Assembly (NCBI GenBank): GCA_963513935.1
Contig: OY740769.1
Location: 107,177,762 to 107,241,761, forward strand
Source of the DNA: Aphrophora alni
Taxonomy: Eukaryota > Arthropoda > Insecta > Hemiptera > Aphrophoridae
DNA length: 64,000 nt
Direction: 5' to 3'
The position numbers and the translations under genes are program-made. The first letter of the stretch is position 1; every line of letters begins with the position of its first letter. The notes beneath the pieces were generated by a model. That model was not told where the DNA came from and ran no database searches. It worked only from the letters and a program-made list of their open reading frames with translations. This document shows, piece by piece, positions 11,065 through 23,900 of this stretch.

Positions 11065-11298
11065 AAAACAAATTGTAGTCTGAGAGGAGACTTATCAGCT
11101 CAGATAGGAGCATACCATGATATCAAGATAAGACTATATACAAGAGAGGAGACCACAGGTAAAATAATCTTCGATTGTGAGGCCTTTGGGAATAAGAGGA
11201 GTAGGGTTTTTTGCTTCCAAACTTCTAGTGAACTTTCATTGGACGAACTAGCGAATCAACTACTGAAACTCGTAAAGGAGACTAGCCTGCTGGGCTAG
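11065..11298 (+). pseudogene. Unassigned coding-like fragment (78 codons)
   Basis: An open frame without an ATG near its start runs from just after a stop to a TAG at 11296-11298. It reads NCSLRGDLSAQIGAYHDIKI... and ends ...DELANQLLKLVKETSLLG. The residue mix is balanced, unlike the F/I/K/N-rich chance frames elsewhere, so it is probably a fragment of a real protein. I do not recognise the family. The start follows TTGTAG, which could be an acceptor site. Confidence 0.35.
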
Positions 11299-11355
11299 AA
11301 TTAGAAGGCTTAATTGGGGTACCTAGGCCCAATCCCAACCTCCATAAACTTTTAA

Positions 11356-11640
11356 CTTAATCTAAGGCCTAGTCGCTGCCAAGAAAGTAGTGATATATTG
11401 CCTGACAATGATTCTGAAGGTAGGTACGGCTATTATTCTGATGGTTCTTCAGATGACTATGCGCCCCTAGTTGAAGAATTGGAAAACTCGAATGTTGAGG
11501 AATTCCTTCAATCTGAAAATGTAGCAAATGTTGTACAAACACCAACTACATTTTAAAATCTTTTCATGATAAAAGCAATGTGGGCTCTTATGGTTAGTGA
11601 GACCAATAAGAATGCACACGCACTGTTACGTTAAAGGCGA
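11356..11640 (+). pseudogene. Acidic coding-like fragment, possibly transposase N-terminus
   Basis: An open frame (11356-11556) encodes an acidic region with SDILPDNDSEGRYGYYSDGS and VEELENSNVEEFLQ. After a stop, the same strand reads MIKAMWALMVSETNKNAHALL (two bases out of frame). Acidic N-terminus followed by a 'lw.liv.eTN' helix is the pattern seen at the start of piggyBac-like transposases. The match is short, so this is a weak assignment. It could also share an origin with the fragment just upstream. Confidence 0.3.
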
Positions 11641-13289
11641 GAAGATAGAACTATGAGGTAACATTCCAGACTCTCAAAGTGGGTTGACGTAACCATTAGG
11701 TAAAACTGGAGGTGTTGATGTGAAAGAAACAAAATAATAACTAAAAGACATGAAAGAAAATTAACTGAACAAAAGAGATCCAACATGTAGTTGACATCTT
11801 AGCTGTCATGGTCGAAAAGTGTTGAAATGTAGTTCCTCCGAAGAAGTTGACAATTAAATGCATGAAAACTATGAAGAATTAGAGCCGGAAGCTGGAACTA
11901 AGTTGTAACAATTTAATAACGTGCGTTGTGAGTTAACATAGATAGTGAAGCTATTTAAAAAGAAAAATTATCTGAATTTGAAGAGTTCTTACTTATATTT
12001 CGTTATTATCATAAAAAATGAATTTAATTGAAATAAGAATTGCATTCTTTTTAAATTAACGCAAATTATATTATTTTATTGAATATCAGAAAATTTTATA
12101 ATTTGTTTTCTTCATAAATTTTTTAAGTTTAAGGATTTACCTTTTTTTATTAAAATTCTAATCATCTATATGTTCTATATCTAATATTGAACAACACAAA
12201 TTCTATCAAATCCATACATAATTTAAAAATAAGAGTTTCTTAAACGTGGATACCAAACACGTTATTGTTTCGTTGAAAACACTTTGAATCCGTGGTTGAC
12301 TTCTTCTATTGTCCAAGACACTATGATCCCGCCTCGTGGAAATGTTCTCTCCTTTATGATGACATCCTCGAATTGTTTCTCTCTTTGTTTTATGGAATTC
12401 ATATTTATTTTCTGTTTATCAAAATGAAAATTAATATTCCTTTAAATTTAAATTTTTCGATACTTCTCACAAATAACAGTCTAGTCTATAAATATTATCA
12501 CCTCAGCATTAACACTGAAACACTGAACGTTTAAGTCTCGTTCTACAAGTTTATACATTAGTTTAAAAGTTCACTATTTAAAACAGTCACATTCAATACT
12601 TTGAATATGGGTTTATAGTCTTATTGTCCAGAAAATATTTAAAGCTCAAACCTTTGACTCATGGAAGCCATTGCAAAGAAAAACCGCATGGCAATTCGTA
12701 TTACAATACAACAAAATCTCTCGTAAAGTCAGTCTCTAACAATTCTTTATACACTGATTTTTTACTGTCTATACCTTATATCAATATCAACTCTATTATC
12801 CCTTCTAAACTATAAAATCTTACATTCTATCGGTTTTTTCATTGTTCTATTTGATAACGCACAAACGTCGAAATACGTCTGAACCCTTCAAAGGTTCCCA
12901 AAAGACTGTCTAGAAATTCGCCACGAGATCTTTTCTTTATAATTGGAAACCGGAACTATGTACCTCCCGTATTTCCGCTGTTTTAACCAGTTCACATACT
13001 CCTTATATTTTCGCACAATTCATCAATTATTTATAATAAAAAACAACACTTTTACCTAATTATATAATACTAAAATAAACACTTGCAATCAACTATGCTA
13101 TACTAATACTAAACATCGTAATTCATTATGTTGTCTTGAAAATCCATCTTATTTCCATAAAAGAATTTACCGAAGGCTACACTACGCCACGTCCTCGATC
13201 GCTCAGTGATCTTCGGGGGCCCCCGTTCAACTTTATTTCTTCTCTATCATCAAGAAGAAAAAAAATTATTGAATTTTTATGTTACATTT
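11641..13289. other. Non-coding AT-rich DNA
   Basis: Nothing I can assign. Frames at 12292-12534 and 12624-12815 are low-complexity chance frames. Confidence 0.5.
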
Positions 13290-13614
13290 TTATTGAAACT
13301 TTAAACATAATTGTACATGAATCAATGTCGTGATATTCATTTTTATATACATCTTTTCTCCTCTACTTTCTACACTGTACGGATTTAATACCATTAAAAC
13401 GTCTTTGCCGTCTACAAAAGTTTTCCATTCTATGGAAGTGATATCGGTAGTCGGCGACAGATATTCGTAATTCTTGGTCTGAGCGTTCCTCATTTTATTT
13501 TTAGCCACTAAGTAGTACGGAACGGCACACTGCCTTTTAGAGTAGGCAGTAGGCACCGAGATATTAACGGGGGTGGGGGTGAGGGAATGTTTAACTAGGT
13601 CTTATTAGAAAATA
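13290..13614 (-). CDS. Possible exon, unrecognised protein
   Basis: Frame open from about 13614 down to 13290. The stretch from about 13580 to 13385 reads like real protein: VNISVPTAYSKRQCAVPYY, then KMRNAQTKNYEYLSPTTDI and WKTFVDGKDVLMVLNP. No transposon motif is visible. Upstream on the minus strand lies TTTCTAATAAGACCTAG, which resembles a branch point plus acceptor. GTACAG after the NP codons is a candidate donor at about 13382. The residues after that point look like read-through. I could not identify the family. It may be an exon of a host gene or a domesticated fragment. Confidence 0.35.
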
Positions 13615-13668
13615 GAGAGGGTGGTTTATAAGAATAAATGAGCTTTCCCACACCTAAAATTTTAGAAA

Positions 13669-14111
13669 TTAAGCACTGCCATAAAGGATTGAAGGTATGA
13701 CTTTTATGTGGGCACTAAAAAGGATCAGTTGGTCGGAAGTTTTTAGGGATCGGTTCTGGGGTTGGGTAGCTGGACTGGTCGTATGGGTATGAAGATGAGT
13801 TTGGGGAAGGTGTAGGTGATTTTGGCTGAAATCGTTTTGCTGCGGGATTGCCTCCTGGCCTTCCGGCAAGCTATTTGGTGCTTCTTGTTGGTCTTTGGCA
13901 TCAACAGGGATGTCAACCCACTACTGCCGGCATCAAAGCACTTACAATTTTCTTTACAGAAGGCAATGTGAGTGAGCAGGTTGCTGCCGTTGCCCAGAGT
14001 TTTCTGATTAATTTCCCTGACGAGAGGCCACGGGGTGACTTCTTGGACAGGTGGCAATCTCTGGGGTCGTTTGGCAGGAAGCTCAAGGTGTTGGAGTTTT
14101 ACAGTGAATGA
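13669..14111. other. GC-elevated coding-like segment, unidentified
   Basis: Base composition rises here compared with its surroundings, and both strands have open frames: 13848-14111 (+) and 13743-14057 / 13669-13869 (-). The minus frames are Pro/Gln/His-rich, with a separate basic stretch; the plus frame includes a run of balanced composition (VSEQVAAVAQSFLINFPDER). I cannot tell which strand, if any, codes. No family was recognised. Confidence 0.3.
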
Positions 14112-15559
14112 AAACGTGTATTGGATTTAGACAGCTGGTAGGCGGCGGATGGCTTAATATCTTGTTGTCAGCAATGTGAGGTGAGGAGATCAATGCAACT
14201 AGTCAGGTGAACTAGTTCCTGGTTGGTGATGTTATCAAAGTAGGAAGAATCTTGTAGATTATTGGGAAAGTAGCTTCTCTCAAATTATTGCTTTTTATCC
14301 TATGATGTTGACCATGAAACACTGTCAACTGATTAAGATGATGTTTCATTTATCATCCAATAACTGTCCAGAGCGGGTTTAACCAGGGTATCACACTTGA
14401 TTGAAAATTCTAGACTTTGTTTTCCAAGGGAAGAGGTATGTATTGAGGACAGTATAATCGGCATGAAAAACTGTTGTTTTTTCATCCAATACATCCCATA
14501 TAAGAGACACACTTTGGTATAAAGAAGTTTGTGATTTGCGATTCTTCTGCTTCTTATGTTCTACATGTTTCTTTGTACAGTGGAAAAGAGTTCTTGGATG
14601 ATGATACCGACCCTTCACCCAAAGAATAGTAATTATTCCCTTCACCCTCTGATGACATAAGTAGACTGTTTGAGAATAAGGTCACCACTTGTTCACTGTT
14701 AATTATTACACGAAAATACCGCTTTGCCACTTTTGTTATTGGAATGACCTACGTAACAGGAACGATAAAAAAAACACGAAATTGTGGTGAATAAATTTTT
14801 ATTAAACTGAAAACTAATGAACTTTGAATAAACTTTATGAATAAGGTTAAACTTTTTAAAATATAGAAATATAATTATGTTTTGTATATCATAGTATATC
14901 ATTAGTTTAGTCCTTCTAAGTTTACATTTTTTATAATTTTAATTGTGGATTATTTATTTTTTTTATAAGGAGATGAATAATTATTACAGTTTATAATTAT
15001 GTTGAAATGTTGATTATTGTATTTTAACTAATAATTTAATTTGATGAAACTGTTCAGTTAGAATTTTAGGTAGGTGTAGATGAAATATGCACAATTTATG
15101 CAGAAACTTTATGTTTTGTGGTATTCAAGTCACTTCATTAACTGTGTGAAAGTGTTATTAGATGTAAATATTAATGAAATATTATGGTAGCTGGTATAAC
15201 GATATCGTTTTATCAAATAAATAAATAATAAAAAGGATAACAACGATCTCTATAATAATGAGTAATTACATGTAACTTATGATATAAAGGGAAAACTAAA
15301 TTAAATGATAGAAATATAAAGGACAACTAGTATCATCTGGTAACAGAAAATATTATTTTAAAAAATCAAAAGGACATCTGTGCACAACAAATTAGGAGAG
15401 AAAGCGTGCCAAAGAGAAAAGAGGCAGTTTCGCTAACCTTGTAGTGTACACGTGCTAACATTAAACAATTTGTCACGGTACCTAACGGAAGATTTTATGT
15501 CACGCAGCTGGATGTATAAAAAAAAAAACAAAAAAAAGAGAAATTTACAGGGTGAGAGA
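14112..15559. other. Mostly non-coding, one coding-like stretch
   Basis: A minus-strand frame at 14391-14645 includes WDVLDEKTTVFHADYTVL and reads more like protein than its neighbours, but I recognise no family. The rest is AT-rich DNA with chance frames. Confidence 0.35.
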
Positions 15560-16240
15560 CCTGATGGGACACGCTAGAAAGTATAACGGTACTTCTAAAA
15601 AACATGAGAAACCGACAAAAGGAAATTGGTCGGCCAATCAGAAACCAAACACATGGTGAAAGCTAACGAATTTAAAAAATACAGCCACTAAGAAAAAAGA
15701 ACAACATCTGGGGAGAAATCTAGAATTCAGCGAGCGAATCAGAGGAGTGAAAGCTAAGGGAAGTGTTGGGAAGAAGGGAGAGGTTTTGGCGTCGAAAATT
15801 TTAAAAAAAGAAAGGAGTCTAAAATCTGGAGTGGTGAGGAGAGGTCCTGGCACAGAGAGTATTCTGTGGGACAGACAAAGCGGAGTTATATTGACCACGA
15901 GACTAGGGTTCTCTGTGTCAATACGTCGAGTAGATTAATTAGTTGTAAATCAAAGTTGAAAAGAGAGTTTAGTAGTTTTATTCAAAGTTTTGTTGAGATT
16001 TTGGAGCAGGTTAAAATATTTTGGAAGAGTTGTCGAGAGAAAAGTTAGAGGAGATAATTCATCACCATTGGATACTGGAGAGGAGCACCAGTTCAAATTC
16101 CAGGATTAAGTTGTTGGAGATAGTGTGTGGAGTGTTTTGTTTTTTTTATATATCTAAATCAATTTAAAGCCATCATTGTGTTGTGTTGTGGAGAGTGTTT
16201 TCGTCGATCAAAGGGGAAGGCTGTTCCAACGATAAGTACA
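15560..16240 (+). other. Purine-rich, mRNA-like segment, unassigned
   Basis: The plus strand is strikingly purine-rich (many GAGA, GGAG and AAAG words), unlike the neutral AT-rich flanks. It contains short open frames at 15747-15938 and 15866-16048. No protein family is visible. A strand-biased composition like this can mark a transcribed exon or 5' UTR, or an old retroposed RNA. Confidence 0.3.
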
Positions 16241-16889
16241 ATTTTAATTCATGTTCACTAAAATTATAAATTCACTTTCTAAAATAATTCACTTTAATTG
16301 AGCCATAAAAGAACCTAACGACCCGTATAAAGAGATAAGAGAATTAATTAAATAATTAAAAAGAGCTAGAAAATAAATTAATAACTAACAAATTGAATAA
16401 AGATTTTAATAAATTTAATTTTGTAAAGGAAATAATTGTTTGTGTGCTAATAAAGCTTATTAATTGTGGTAAAAATAAAAGTAATTCACATAACAGATTA
16501 ATTTCATTCAAAATAACGCCATATTGTGGAAACTTGATGTTTTTTTAGTTATAGAGTCTAGCATAAGAAAGGACAATTAGTTAAGATAACTTTGTATCTT
16601 AAATAACATTAAGGAATGCTTGAGGAATGAGTGAAGTAAATTTAGACACTAATTGAATAAATGTACGTTTTTCTATCATTTTTTGATATGTTGATTAAAT
16701 AAATTAAGATTTGTCTTTAAGCGATGTATATTGTGTCAGGTGTATTATTTATGTTTCCACATTATGCAGATTTAGGAAGAACTAAACAAATAACAGGTAA
16801 TCAAAAATAATATTGAACTATTAAAATCTAATAATAATTATTATTCAAAAAGTTTTAAAATAAATAGTAGATTAAAAATTATAGATAAC
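16241..16889. other. Non-coding AT-rich DNA
   Basis: Low-complexity A/T sequence with nothing assignable. Confidence 0.5.
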
Positions 16890-17000
16890 AAACTGTTTTG
16901 TTGTATTTTGGTCGCACAACATTGTGGCTTTTGTTTAAAATAAAATAGTAAATTAAGATTAAATTAATATAACAAACTTTGTTTTGTTATACTGGATAAT
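16800..17000 (-). repeat. Degenerate tandem pair 3' of a PLE relic
   Basis: Two related ~105-bp units can be aligned: ATAGTAGATTA...AACAAACTG (about 16860-16890) and ATAGTAAATTA...AACAAACTT (about 16945-16980). They lie downstream of the PLE coding relic on the minus strand, where PLEs often carry repeated terminal sequence. Confidence 0.35.
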
Positions 17001-17020
17001 CTGTCACATAATTTCATATA

Positions 17021-17062
17021 AACTTCCTAAAATGGGTTTTGGGACCACAATCTCATCATCAG
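17021..17062 (-). other. Hammerhead-like motif, decayed
   Basis: On the minus strand CTGATGA (17062-17056) is followed by an unpaired T, then TGAGA...GGTCCC arms that pair with one A-C mismatch, then AAAAC where a hammerhead needs GAAAC. The conserved G is lost and no cleavage triplet is clear, so it would be inactive. It lies on the 3' side of a PLE relic. PLEs are known to carry hammerhead motifs in their terminal repeats. Confidence 0.45.
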
Positions 17063-17900
17063 TTGAGGTTTAAAATATTGCTCCCTTAGATTGTTGTATT
17101 AAACATCAACTATTAAAAAAATAACAAAAGGACACAAAAACTTCACAATTCAAATAATTATAAGCTACATAAGTACAAGTAAAAAACAGCTTGATGCACA
17201 TTATCGTATGCCACAAGATACACTGGTATATTTATGACGTACTGTTTGTGACTTTGGTATATGTCCAGTCTTATCATATTTAGCTATCAATGGTGGTGTG
17301 ATATAGATTATTTGATTGGAATGATTATTCATCTTTCCATAGATTGCTTGGGCAGATTTTAAATGCATTGTATATTTAGTATTCTTCCAGGGTATTCATG
17401 AGCATGCCTTTCTGACATATATTATGTGAAGTTGTGTCAAGTTGGTGTTGGAATATGAGTGGTTTTTACTTATTAGGTCATTCAAAAAATTGTATCTTAT
17501 GTTGCATTATTTGTTATTATGCAAGTGTTTTTTAAACACTCTGCCTGTCTGTCTAATCTAGAAACTGTCATTGTCATTCCAGGTTATTTTGTAAAATCAT
17601 ATCCCAGATTTATCTTTCTGACATATATTATGTGAAGTTGTGTCAAGTTGGTGTTGGAATATGAGTGGTTTTTACTTATTAGGTCATTCAAAAAATTGTA
17701 TCTTATGTTGCATTATTTGTTATTATGCAAGTGTTTTTTAAACACTCTGCCTGTCTGTCTAATCTAGAAACTGTCATTGTCATTCCAGGTTATTTTGTAA
17801 AATCATATCCCAGATTTATCTCTCCATTGGTGTTTTATAGTTTGGTTGCAATATTCTTTGGATGCTTTTATTGGTACAAAACGTTATGTTGATGTTGTTT
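17063..17900 (-). pseudogene. Penelope-like element relic, GIY-YIG endonuclease
   Basis: C-terminal part of a PLE polyprotein (RT plus GIY-YIG nuclease). On the minus strand the frames read SGI-YKIT (GIY box, about 17815-17795), then RQTGRVFKKHL (decayed YIGQTGR box, about 17755), LISKNHS (about 17690), and after the duplicated block MNTLEEY (17399-17379) followed by relics of ..IYNAFKI.. that fit the conserved PLE tail. Stops and frame changes show it is dead. The RT is not visible upstream. The GIY-YIG segment is present twice because of a 206-bp tandem duplication. The call rests on the order GIY, YIGQTGR, NHS, MNTLEEY, which I regard as characteristic of PLEs. Confidence 0.7.
17408..17819. 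repeat. Exact 206-bp tandem duplication inside the PLE relic
   Basis: 17408-17613 and 17614-17819 read identically as far as I compared them. The unit starts CTTTCTGACATA and ends CAGATTTAT. It contains the whole GIY-to-YIG portion of the nuclease domain. The host copy is heavily decayed while the two units are identical, so the duplication is much younger than the element, or it is an assembly repeat. Confidence 0.9.
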
Positions 17901-20900
17901 TGGAATACAATTTTAGTACAATGTTCTTGTACTCAACGGAGACAAGCCTTTTCGTTTCTTTATCTTCATATGGGTTATTTTTCTTTTTTGTTTAGCTAAT
18001 AATTTGTCAACCATTCATTATGATCTAATAGCCATTCGCTCTGGCTACATGTCAATTAGTTATAATTTCTTTATTCATTGTTCCTAAACAAAATACATTT
18101 AAATATTTTAATTTATATGAAGCAACTTATAAAATATCTTCATCTACATCTTTAACAATAATAAAAATAATTATATATAAATAAACATAATAAAAAATTT
18201 ATGATTTTTAATTCATCATGAAAATCTTGCTTGCTAGTGGAATGGTGAGAAGAGGGTGAATAAAACTGTTGTATGCTGATCAATGTTACGCAAATGTGTA
18301 TGAGATTGTATATGTATGGTTGTGTCTGTTGTTGGTTTTCTATATATTGATACCTAAGTTTACATACATTTTTAACTACTGTTAAATAGAGAAAATTAAG
18401 TTTAGTATTTATTTCAGTGTCTATTGTAAACTGAATTTTGGTGTTGATCTTATTCATGTAAGTTTAGTGTTTCGGAATGATGTGATGTACCATTTAAAAC
18501 AATGAAGGTGTTCCAAGTACCTTGTGTATAAGACTATTTTATTTTAATACTGATTATTGTTGGACATGATGAACTTATTTTAGTAGTAATTTAAATATAT
18601 GTTGGTTAGTAAACTTGATAATAGTAATCTCATTGCTAGTCCTTCATATTGTGTGGTGAAGTAATTATAAAATGTAAAATAACTTTGTTTTAATAACTCA
18701 TTGGTTTGCTTCTTGAATGTTAAGTTTACTTGTTTTAATTAATCTTTCTTTCAAAATATCCAAATTCACCTACACTGGTGGTATATTAATGTATAAATTT
18801 ATAATGTAAAAGAAAATTAATTTGTAACTGTGAAATATGTTTATGTGTTTTGGTTTATTTACCAAAATTGATGCTACTTTTAATACTATAATCATTTTTA
18901 AAATTTTTGTTGTTTTTTTTTGAGTTTTTTGGGAATTATATATTCAGATGGTATAGTTTTATTAATGGTCTAATAGAAGTATTATTTTTATTAATTTTTG
19001 GTAATCTTATAAATTGTGGGGCAAAAGCCCCTATTCTGTACAATGGTAGGTTTTAGTGATTGATATGTATTTTGCATTAAAGTTAGATACCATAAGTGCA
19101 CTTGTTAATTGTGCAGTTAAATTCTTTAATATATTTATAGGTTGGATCGACTTGTAGTCAACTGTGTAGTCTTGATATTATTGTTAGACAAATATATTTG
19201 CTTTATTGCTTTAATCTTCTTTTCATTATTATCAAAATGTTGCCTTTGTGATATTGTCTTCTAGTTTTAATTTGCTTTAAATTTTTTACATCTTCTGAAT
19301 AAATAGTTCTTAGGTAATAAACCAATTTCTTCTTCATATCGTCTGTAAAGTATTTAATAAGATGCATTTAAAACTCATTTCATTTAGTCATATTGTATGT
19401 GTAGCTTCCGGGATTGTATATTTGAATAATTGTAGTAGACATCAATATCATTTCGCTCAACTAAGTACAGACACTTTGTGGAATTATAAATTGTATATGT
19501 GTTCATATGTGTCTGTGTTTATTAATCTAACTTATTTTATAATCTCTTCTTTTTTTGTAACAGTGAGGTTAGTTTTCTTCTAAACTTTTACCAATTGTTA
19601 AACATAATCTACTTTTTAACAGGCTTCACTATAATTATTAACATCCGATTTTCAAGAAAGTTATATACAAATAAAATTAGTCTTATGTAATTAAATCAAA
19701 GTATTTTGTTTAGCTAAGAACCGAGTGTTAGTACCATGGTTTAAAGCTATATAAATGCACAATATGAAGTCATTAATTAGAACAGAGGTTAAGTTACATG
19801 ACTCCTTCTGCGTCTTTCCAATTATTCAATAGTATCATCTTATGAATTATGAAATGTTGTTCTCTCCAAGATACAAAGCCCCATTTACACAACCCTATGT
19901 GTTTACACACATGTGAATATACACAGGCATACATACTAAAATGAATACCCTACTAAAATATATATGTTTATACAGAAAGCTGAAAAGGAACCTATATTGG
20001 AAGAAAATCATGGATTTACTCGGATTCCTGAAGGCTAAGATGCAGCGAAACAACACATGCAATAGGATGATTCCAGAGATCATGATCCCATGGGAAATCT
20101 ATTTTAAAGCTTCTTTACAAAGCTACAGCAAAAAGAAATAAATAACTGTTAATAAAATTGAGAAACTGAAAAGTTGTGAAAATGTGACTGTGTTTATAAA
20201 AAGTTTGAAGAGGAATAATAATGTAATGCCCAACTACCACACAATGAAATACATGAAATTGGGATAAATAAAATATTATTTTAAAAAGATATTCAGTACT
20301 AATAGAAGAAATTGATGTTAGAGATAATGACTAAAGTAGAAAATATTGGAAATCAAAGCAGTCTTAAATTAGATTAGAAATTATGTGTACGATAATGTAC
20401 TTGTGAAAAAGTTGATTAATCTATAATCTTTCTGTATAATACATTAATTTGTGAAGCACTCACACAAATAAATGTTAAAAGTGAGTTTGTTTAAATAATC
20501 AATTATACAATGTGAAGACTATATCTTATAAAAAAATGAATGATATAAACCACAAATTTGGTTTATTCTAGCAACCAATAAAGCGATGGAGATCCTATGA
20601 CTTTACTGAGCTAGCGGGAACTTGTTGAGATATCAGAACTCCCATTTAACTAGTTACTAATTAGAATTGTAGTTACTCCAACTATTAAAAATAATTTATA
20701 GAGATTAATTTAATTTAATTAGTAATTATATTCCTAATGTGGTAATATTTTTACATTTTAAATATCTTCACTATTTCAAAAATTTCAAGTTAAAACTAAC
20801 TAAATTTTTGAAATATTAAAAATAGGCTATGTCCATATTTGAAAATAAATTATTTTTCAAATGAAATTAATTCCCTTTAACTTTGTATAAAATCTGCTCT

Positions 20901-23900
20901 ATAGTAAGAGTATATTCATGGAATTATCATGTATTTAGATAGGAGCTCAGGTGCCATCGTAGAAAGTTCATATAGTTTTTACAGACCATAACTGATATTC
21001 ACAATGTTTTATCTTCACATGTAGGTTATGTTTGTATTATGATACAAAATAGATGTGTAGTACGATAATAATCAATCAAATTACTAACTTTTATATCCAG
21101 AAACAAGATATAACTAATATCTTCTTTTTTTTTCTGTCAACAGTAGACATTGTTTCTCATTGAGTTTAAAATATATAACAATAAATTATATCACCTATAA
21201 AAGAGACAAACAATTTAACAAATAGACATTTAAAATATAATAATGTTATTAGTGGGTAAAAATTTAAATAACAAAGAAACATAATAATTAAAAAAAACTC
21301 AGATTAACATACAATTAACTCATAGCTTACAATTAACTCATAATAATTAACAAACAAAATGAGAAAAATATGTATTAGATACAAATATAGTTTGTCTTTG
21401 TTTGAACCCCTTCATTAGGCTAATATCAATATTGCATAGAGTAAAAGTCCTAAAAGTAAGCCCTCTTAAATTCTCTTGAAAAGATTGATTCTGGTTAGAT
21501 CAGGTGGGTCTTTTATGTGTAGTATTAATTGTTATTTAATTTATCTAATCTTTATTCTTTTCCATTCCTAGTAAAGTGAAAATTAAAGGTAATTTAATGT
21601 TTGATATACATCAAAACATAAAATGATCAAATTAAAAAAATATAATAATAAATAAAAAAATAGCCCAGAAATTATTGTATTATGAAATATATCCCAAAGT
21701 CCGCCCTCTGTCTATTATTTAAAAAATGATAACAATTATTGAATCTCAAAATATCTACATTAAATTTTATATTGACACTTATCATGAAAAATAACACTTT
21801 AATATTATCATTCCCATTTAGATGGATTTAATTATTATAAATAATAGAGCATGAAAAATCATTGATGTTTAACTGGAATAATATACTGATACCAAAATCA
21901 AATCTTGTGGAAACTTTTTTCATAATATTTTTCCTATTTGAATAACTTTGTCATAGGCTACATTGGCCTTGCACGGCTAAATTATTAACATTTTTTAAAG
22001 ATAACTTATAATATAGCCTTACAAACTGATATCAATTAGTTGAATTAATTTATTGGTATCTTCTTTTTCAAACTATTTAAGAAGAGGTGTTATTTTAGCA
22101 ATTTTAAATGCATTCCTAATATATATTATAATCTAATGTATTATTTTTTAAATAATCTTTAAAAAAAACCAGAGTAAACTAAATTATCTTACAGTACTAC
22201 TTACAGGTAGCTGCAGAACAAGGCTGGGCACACTTTAATGTGAACAAGATCTACTTCTAACTTTTCAATTGTCCTCCAAAGCTTCCTTTAGTATAGATAG
22301 ATAGTGTTGTGTTTTTTAAACAAAAAATGAATATTATTAAATATATAAGTTTTGCTGACATAAATGATAAAGATTTAACAAAACCTAAGTTTTTTAATTA
22401 TATGTAGGTTTTGCAAAACAAAATAATAAAAAAAAACATAAAATTTTCATTTCATACCTACTTAAGACCTTCTTTGTACTAATTCTAAGGCAAAAAGGAG
22501 GTTGTCCAGATATCATCTATAATCATCATAAGGGAACTGATTTTCATGATGTTTTTTTAAAAATAATATCTTAATCCAGTAGAAAAGTTGTGCATGGCCA
22601 ACCTCAATTTTTTTGGAAAAACTATTTTTTAATAATAAAAAATGTTTCTTAACCTTGATATGAAATGCATGGGACTTTTAAACTTATTTCCATTGTTATT
22701 GATACTGTTCTGTATTTCCTAATATAATCTCTTCTTAAGGAAAATCTGACAACTAAAACTATGAAAATCCTGTCCACCAATCCTGTCCATAAAAGTAATT
22801 TGTCACCATTTTAGGGTCACCGTATATCACAGTTACACTGAGTAACGTTATAACTTCGGTATATAGACATAGTGTTACGAATCAATGGAGAATTTTGCTA
22901 AACAGAAAAATAGTTTCTTATATCTTTGCTTGGACAACAGTTTTAAAATCTGCATCCAATGATGCCTCAATGTATTAGCTATAATACAAAATAAGAGAAT
23001 TACTGCCAAAAAATGAAATTGCTAATGACATAACATCAAATAGAGGAGGAGGAGAACAGCAATTTTTTTCATCAGCAAGAAAATTTAGTTAAATTCACAA
23101 TTTAATCTATCTTTAGTACTACTTGAATATAGATTGGTTTGAAGTTCATTCTTATCTAGGTTCTACTTGACTATATAATAGCTGTAACATGGACATTGAG
23201 GTGAACAAACAAGCGAATACACAACACTCAAAGTATAATATGCTTAATATCATTTATTTAAATCAGCTACTTGCTTTATTATTTTTCATTGACTGTATGG
23301 GTTCACTTTTTTCTATTATTTTCAAAAAAATAATATGCAAAATTCAATAAAATTTATAAAACCAGAGTGCTTAATTCTATATGTTTGGAAATCCTGGTAT
23401 ACTTACCAATATTTAAAATTAAATTTATAAATATCTGCTTGAAGCAATGTTCACCATTGTTTTGTTGTATTATTTTTGGTTGGATACTTTCTGGATATTT
23501 GTTAAATCTTTCTATAGTGGGCAGTCACCGATGTCTTGCCACTCATGTTATGGCACTTAACATAAATAAACTTTTATTATTAACATATCATCAGTCATAT
23601 GTTTCACTACATTGCTTACAAATTATTATTAAACCTTAGACTGTTTACAAAAAATAGGAAGGAAATTATGTTTTTGATAATATAAAACCCTGGAGGACTT
23701 AATAAAGATAAGATTTTCCTGAGGGTACAGAACCTAAAGCAGAAAACTCCTTCTATCTCACATCAATTCCCCATAGGACACATTAACTTAGACAAATTTA
23801 TTACAATTACAGAATCTCTCCCTTTATCTCATTTCTCCCTCCTCATCCCAAGGGTCTATTTCAATTTGTTTTGTATTCTACCTCGTAGTTTCATTTTAAG

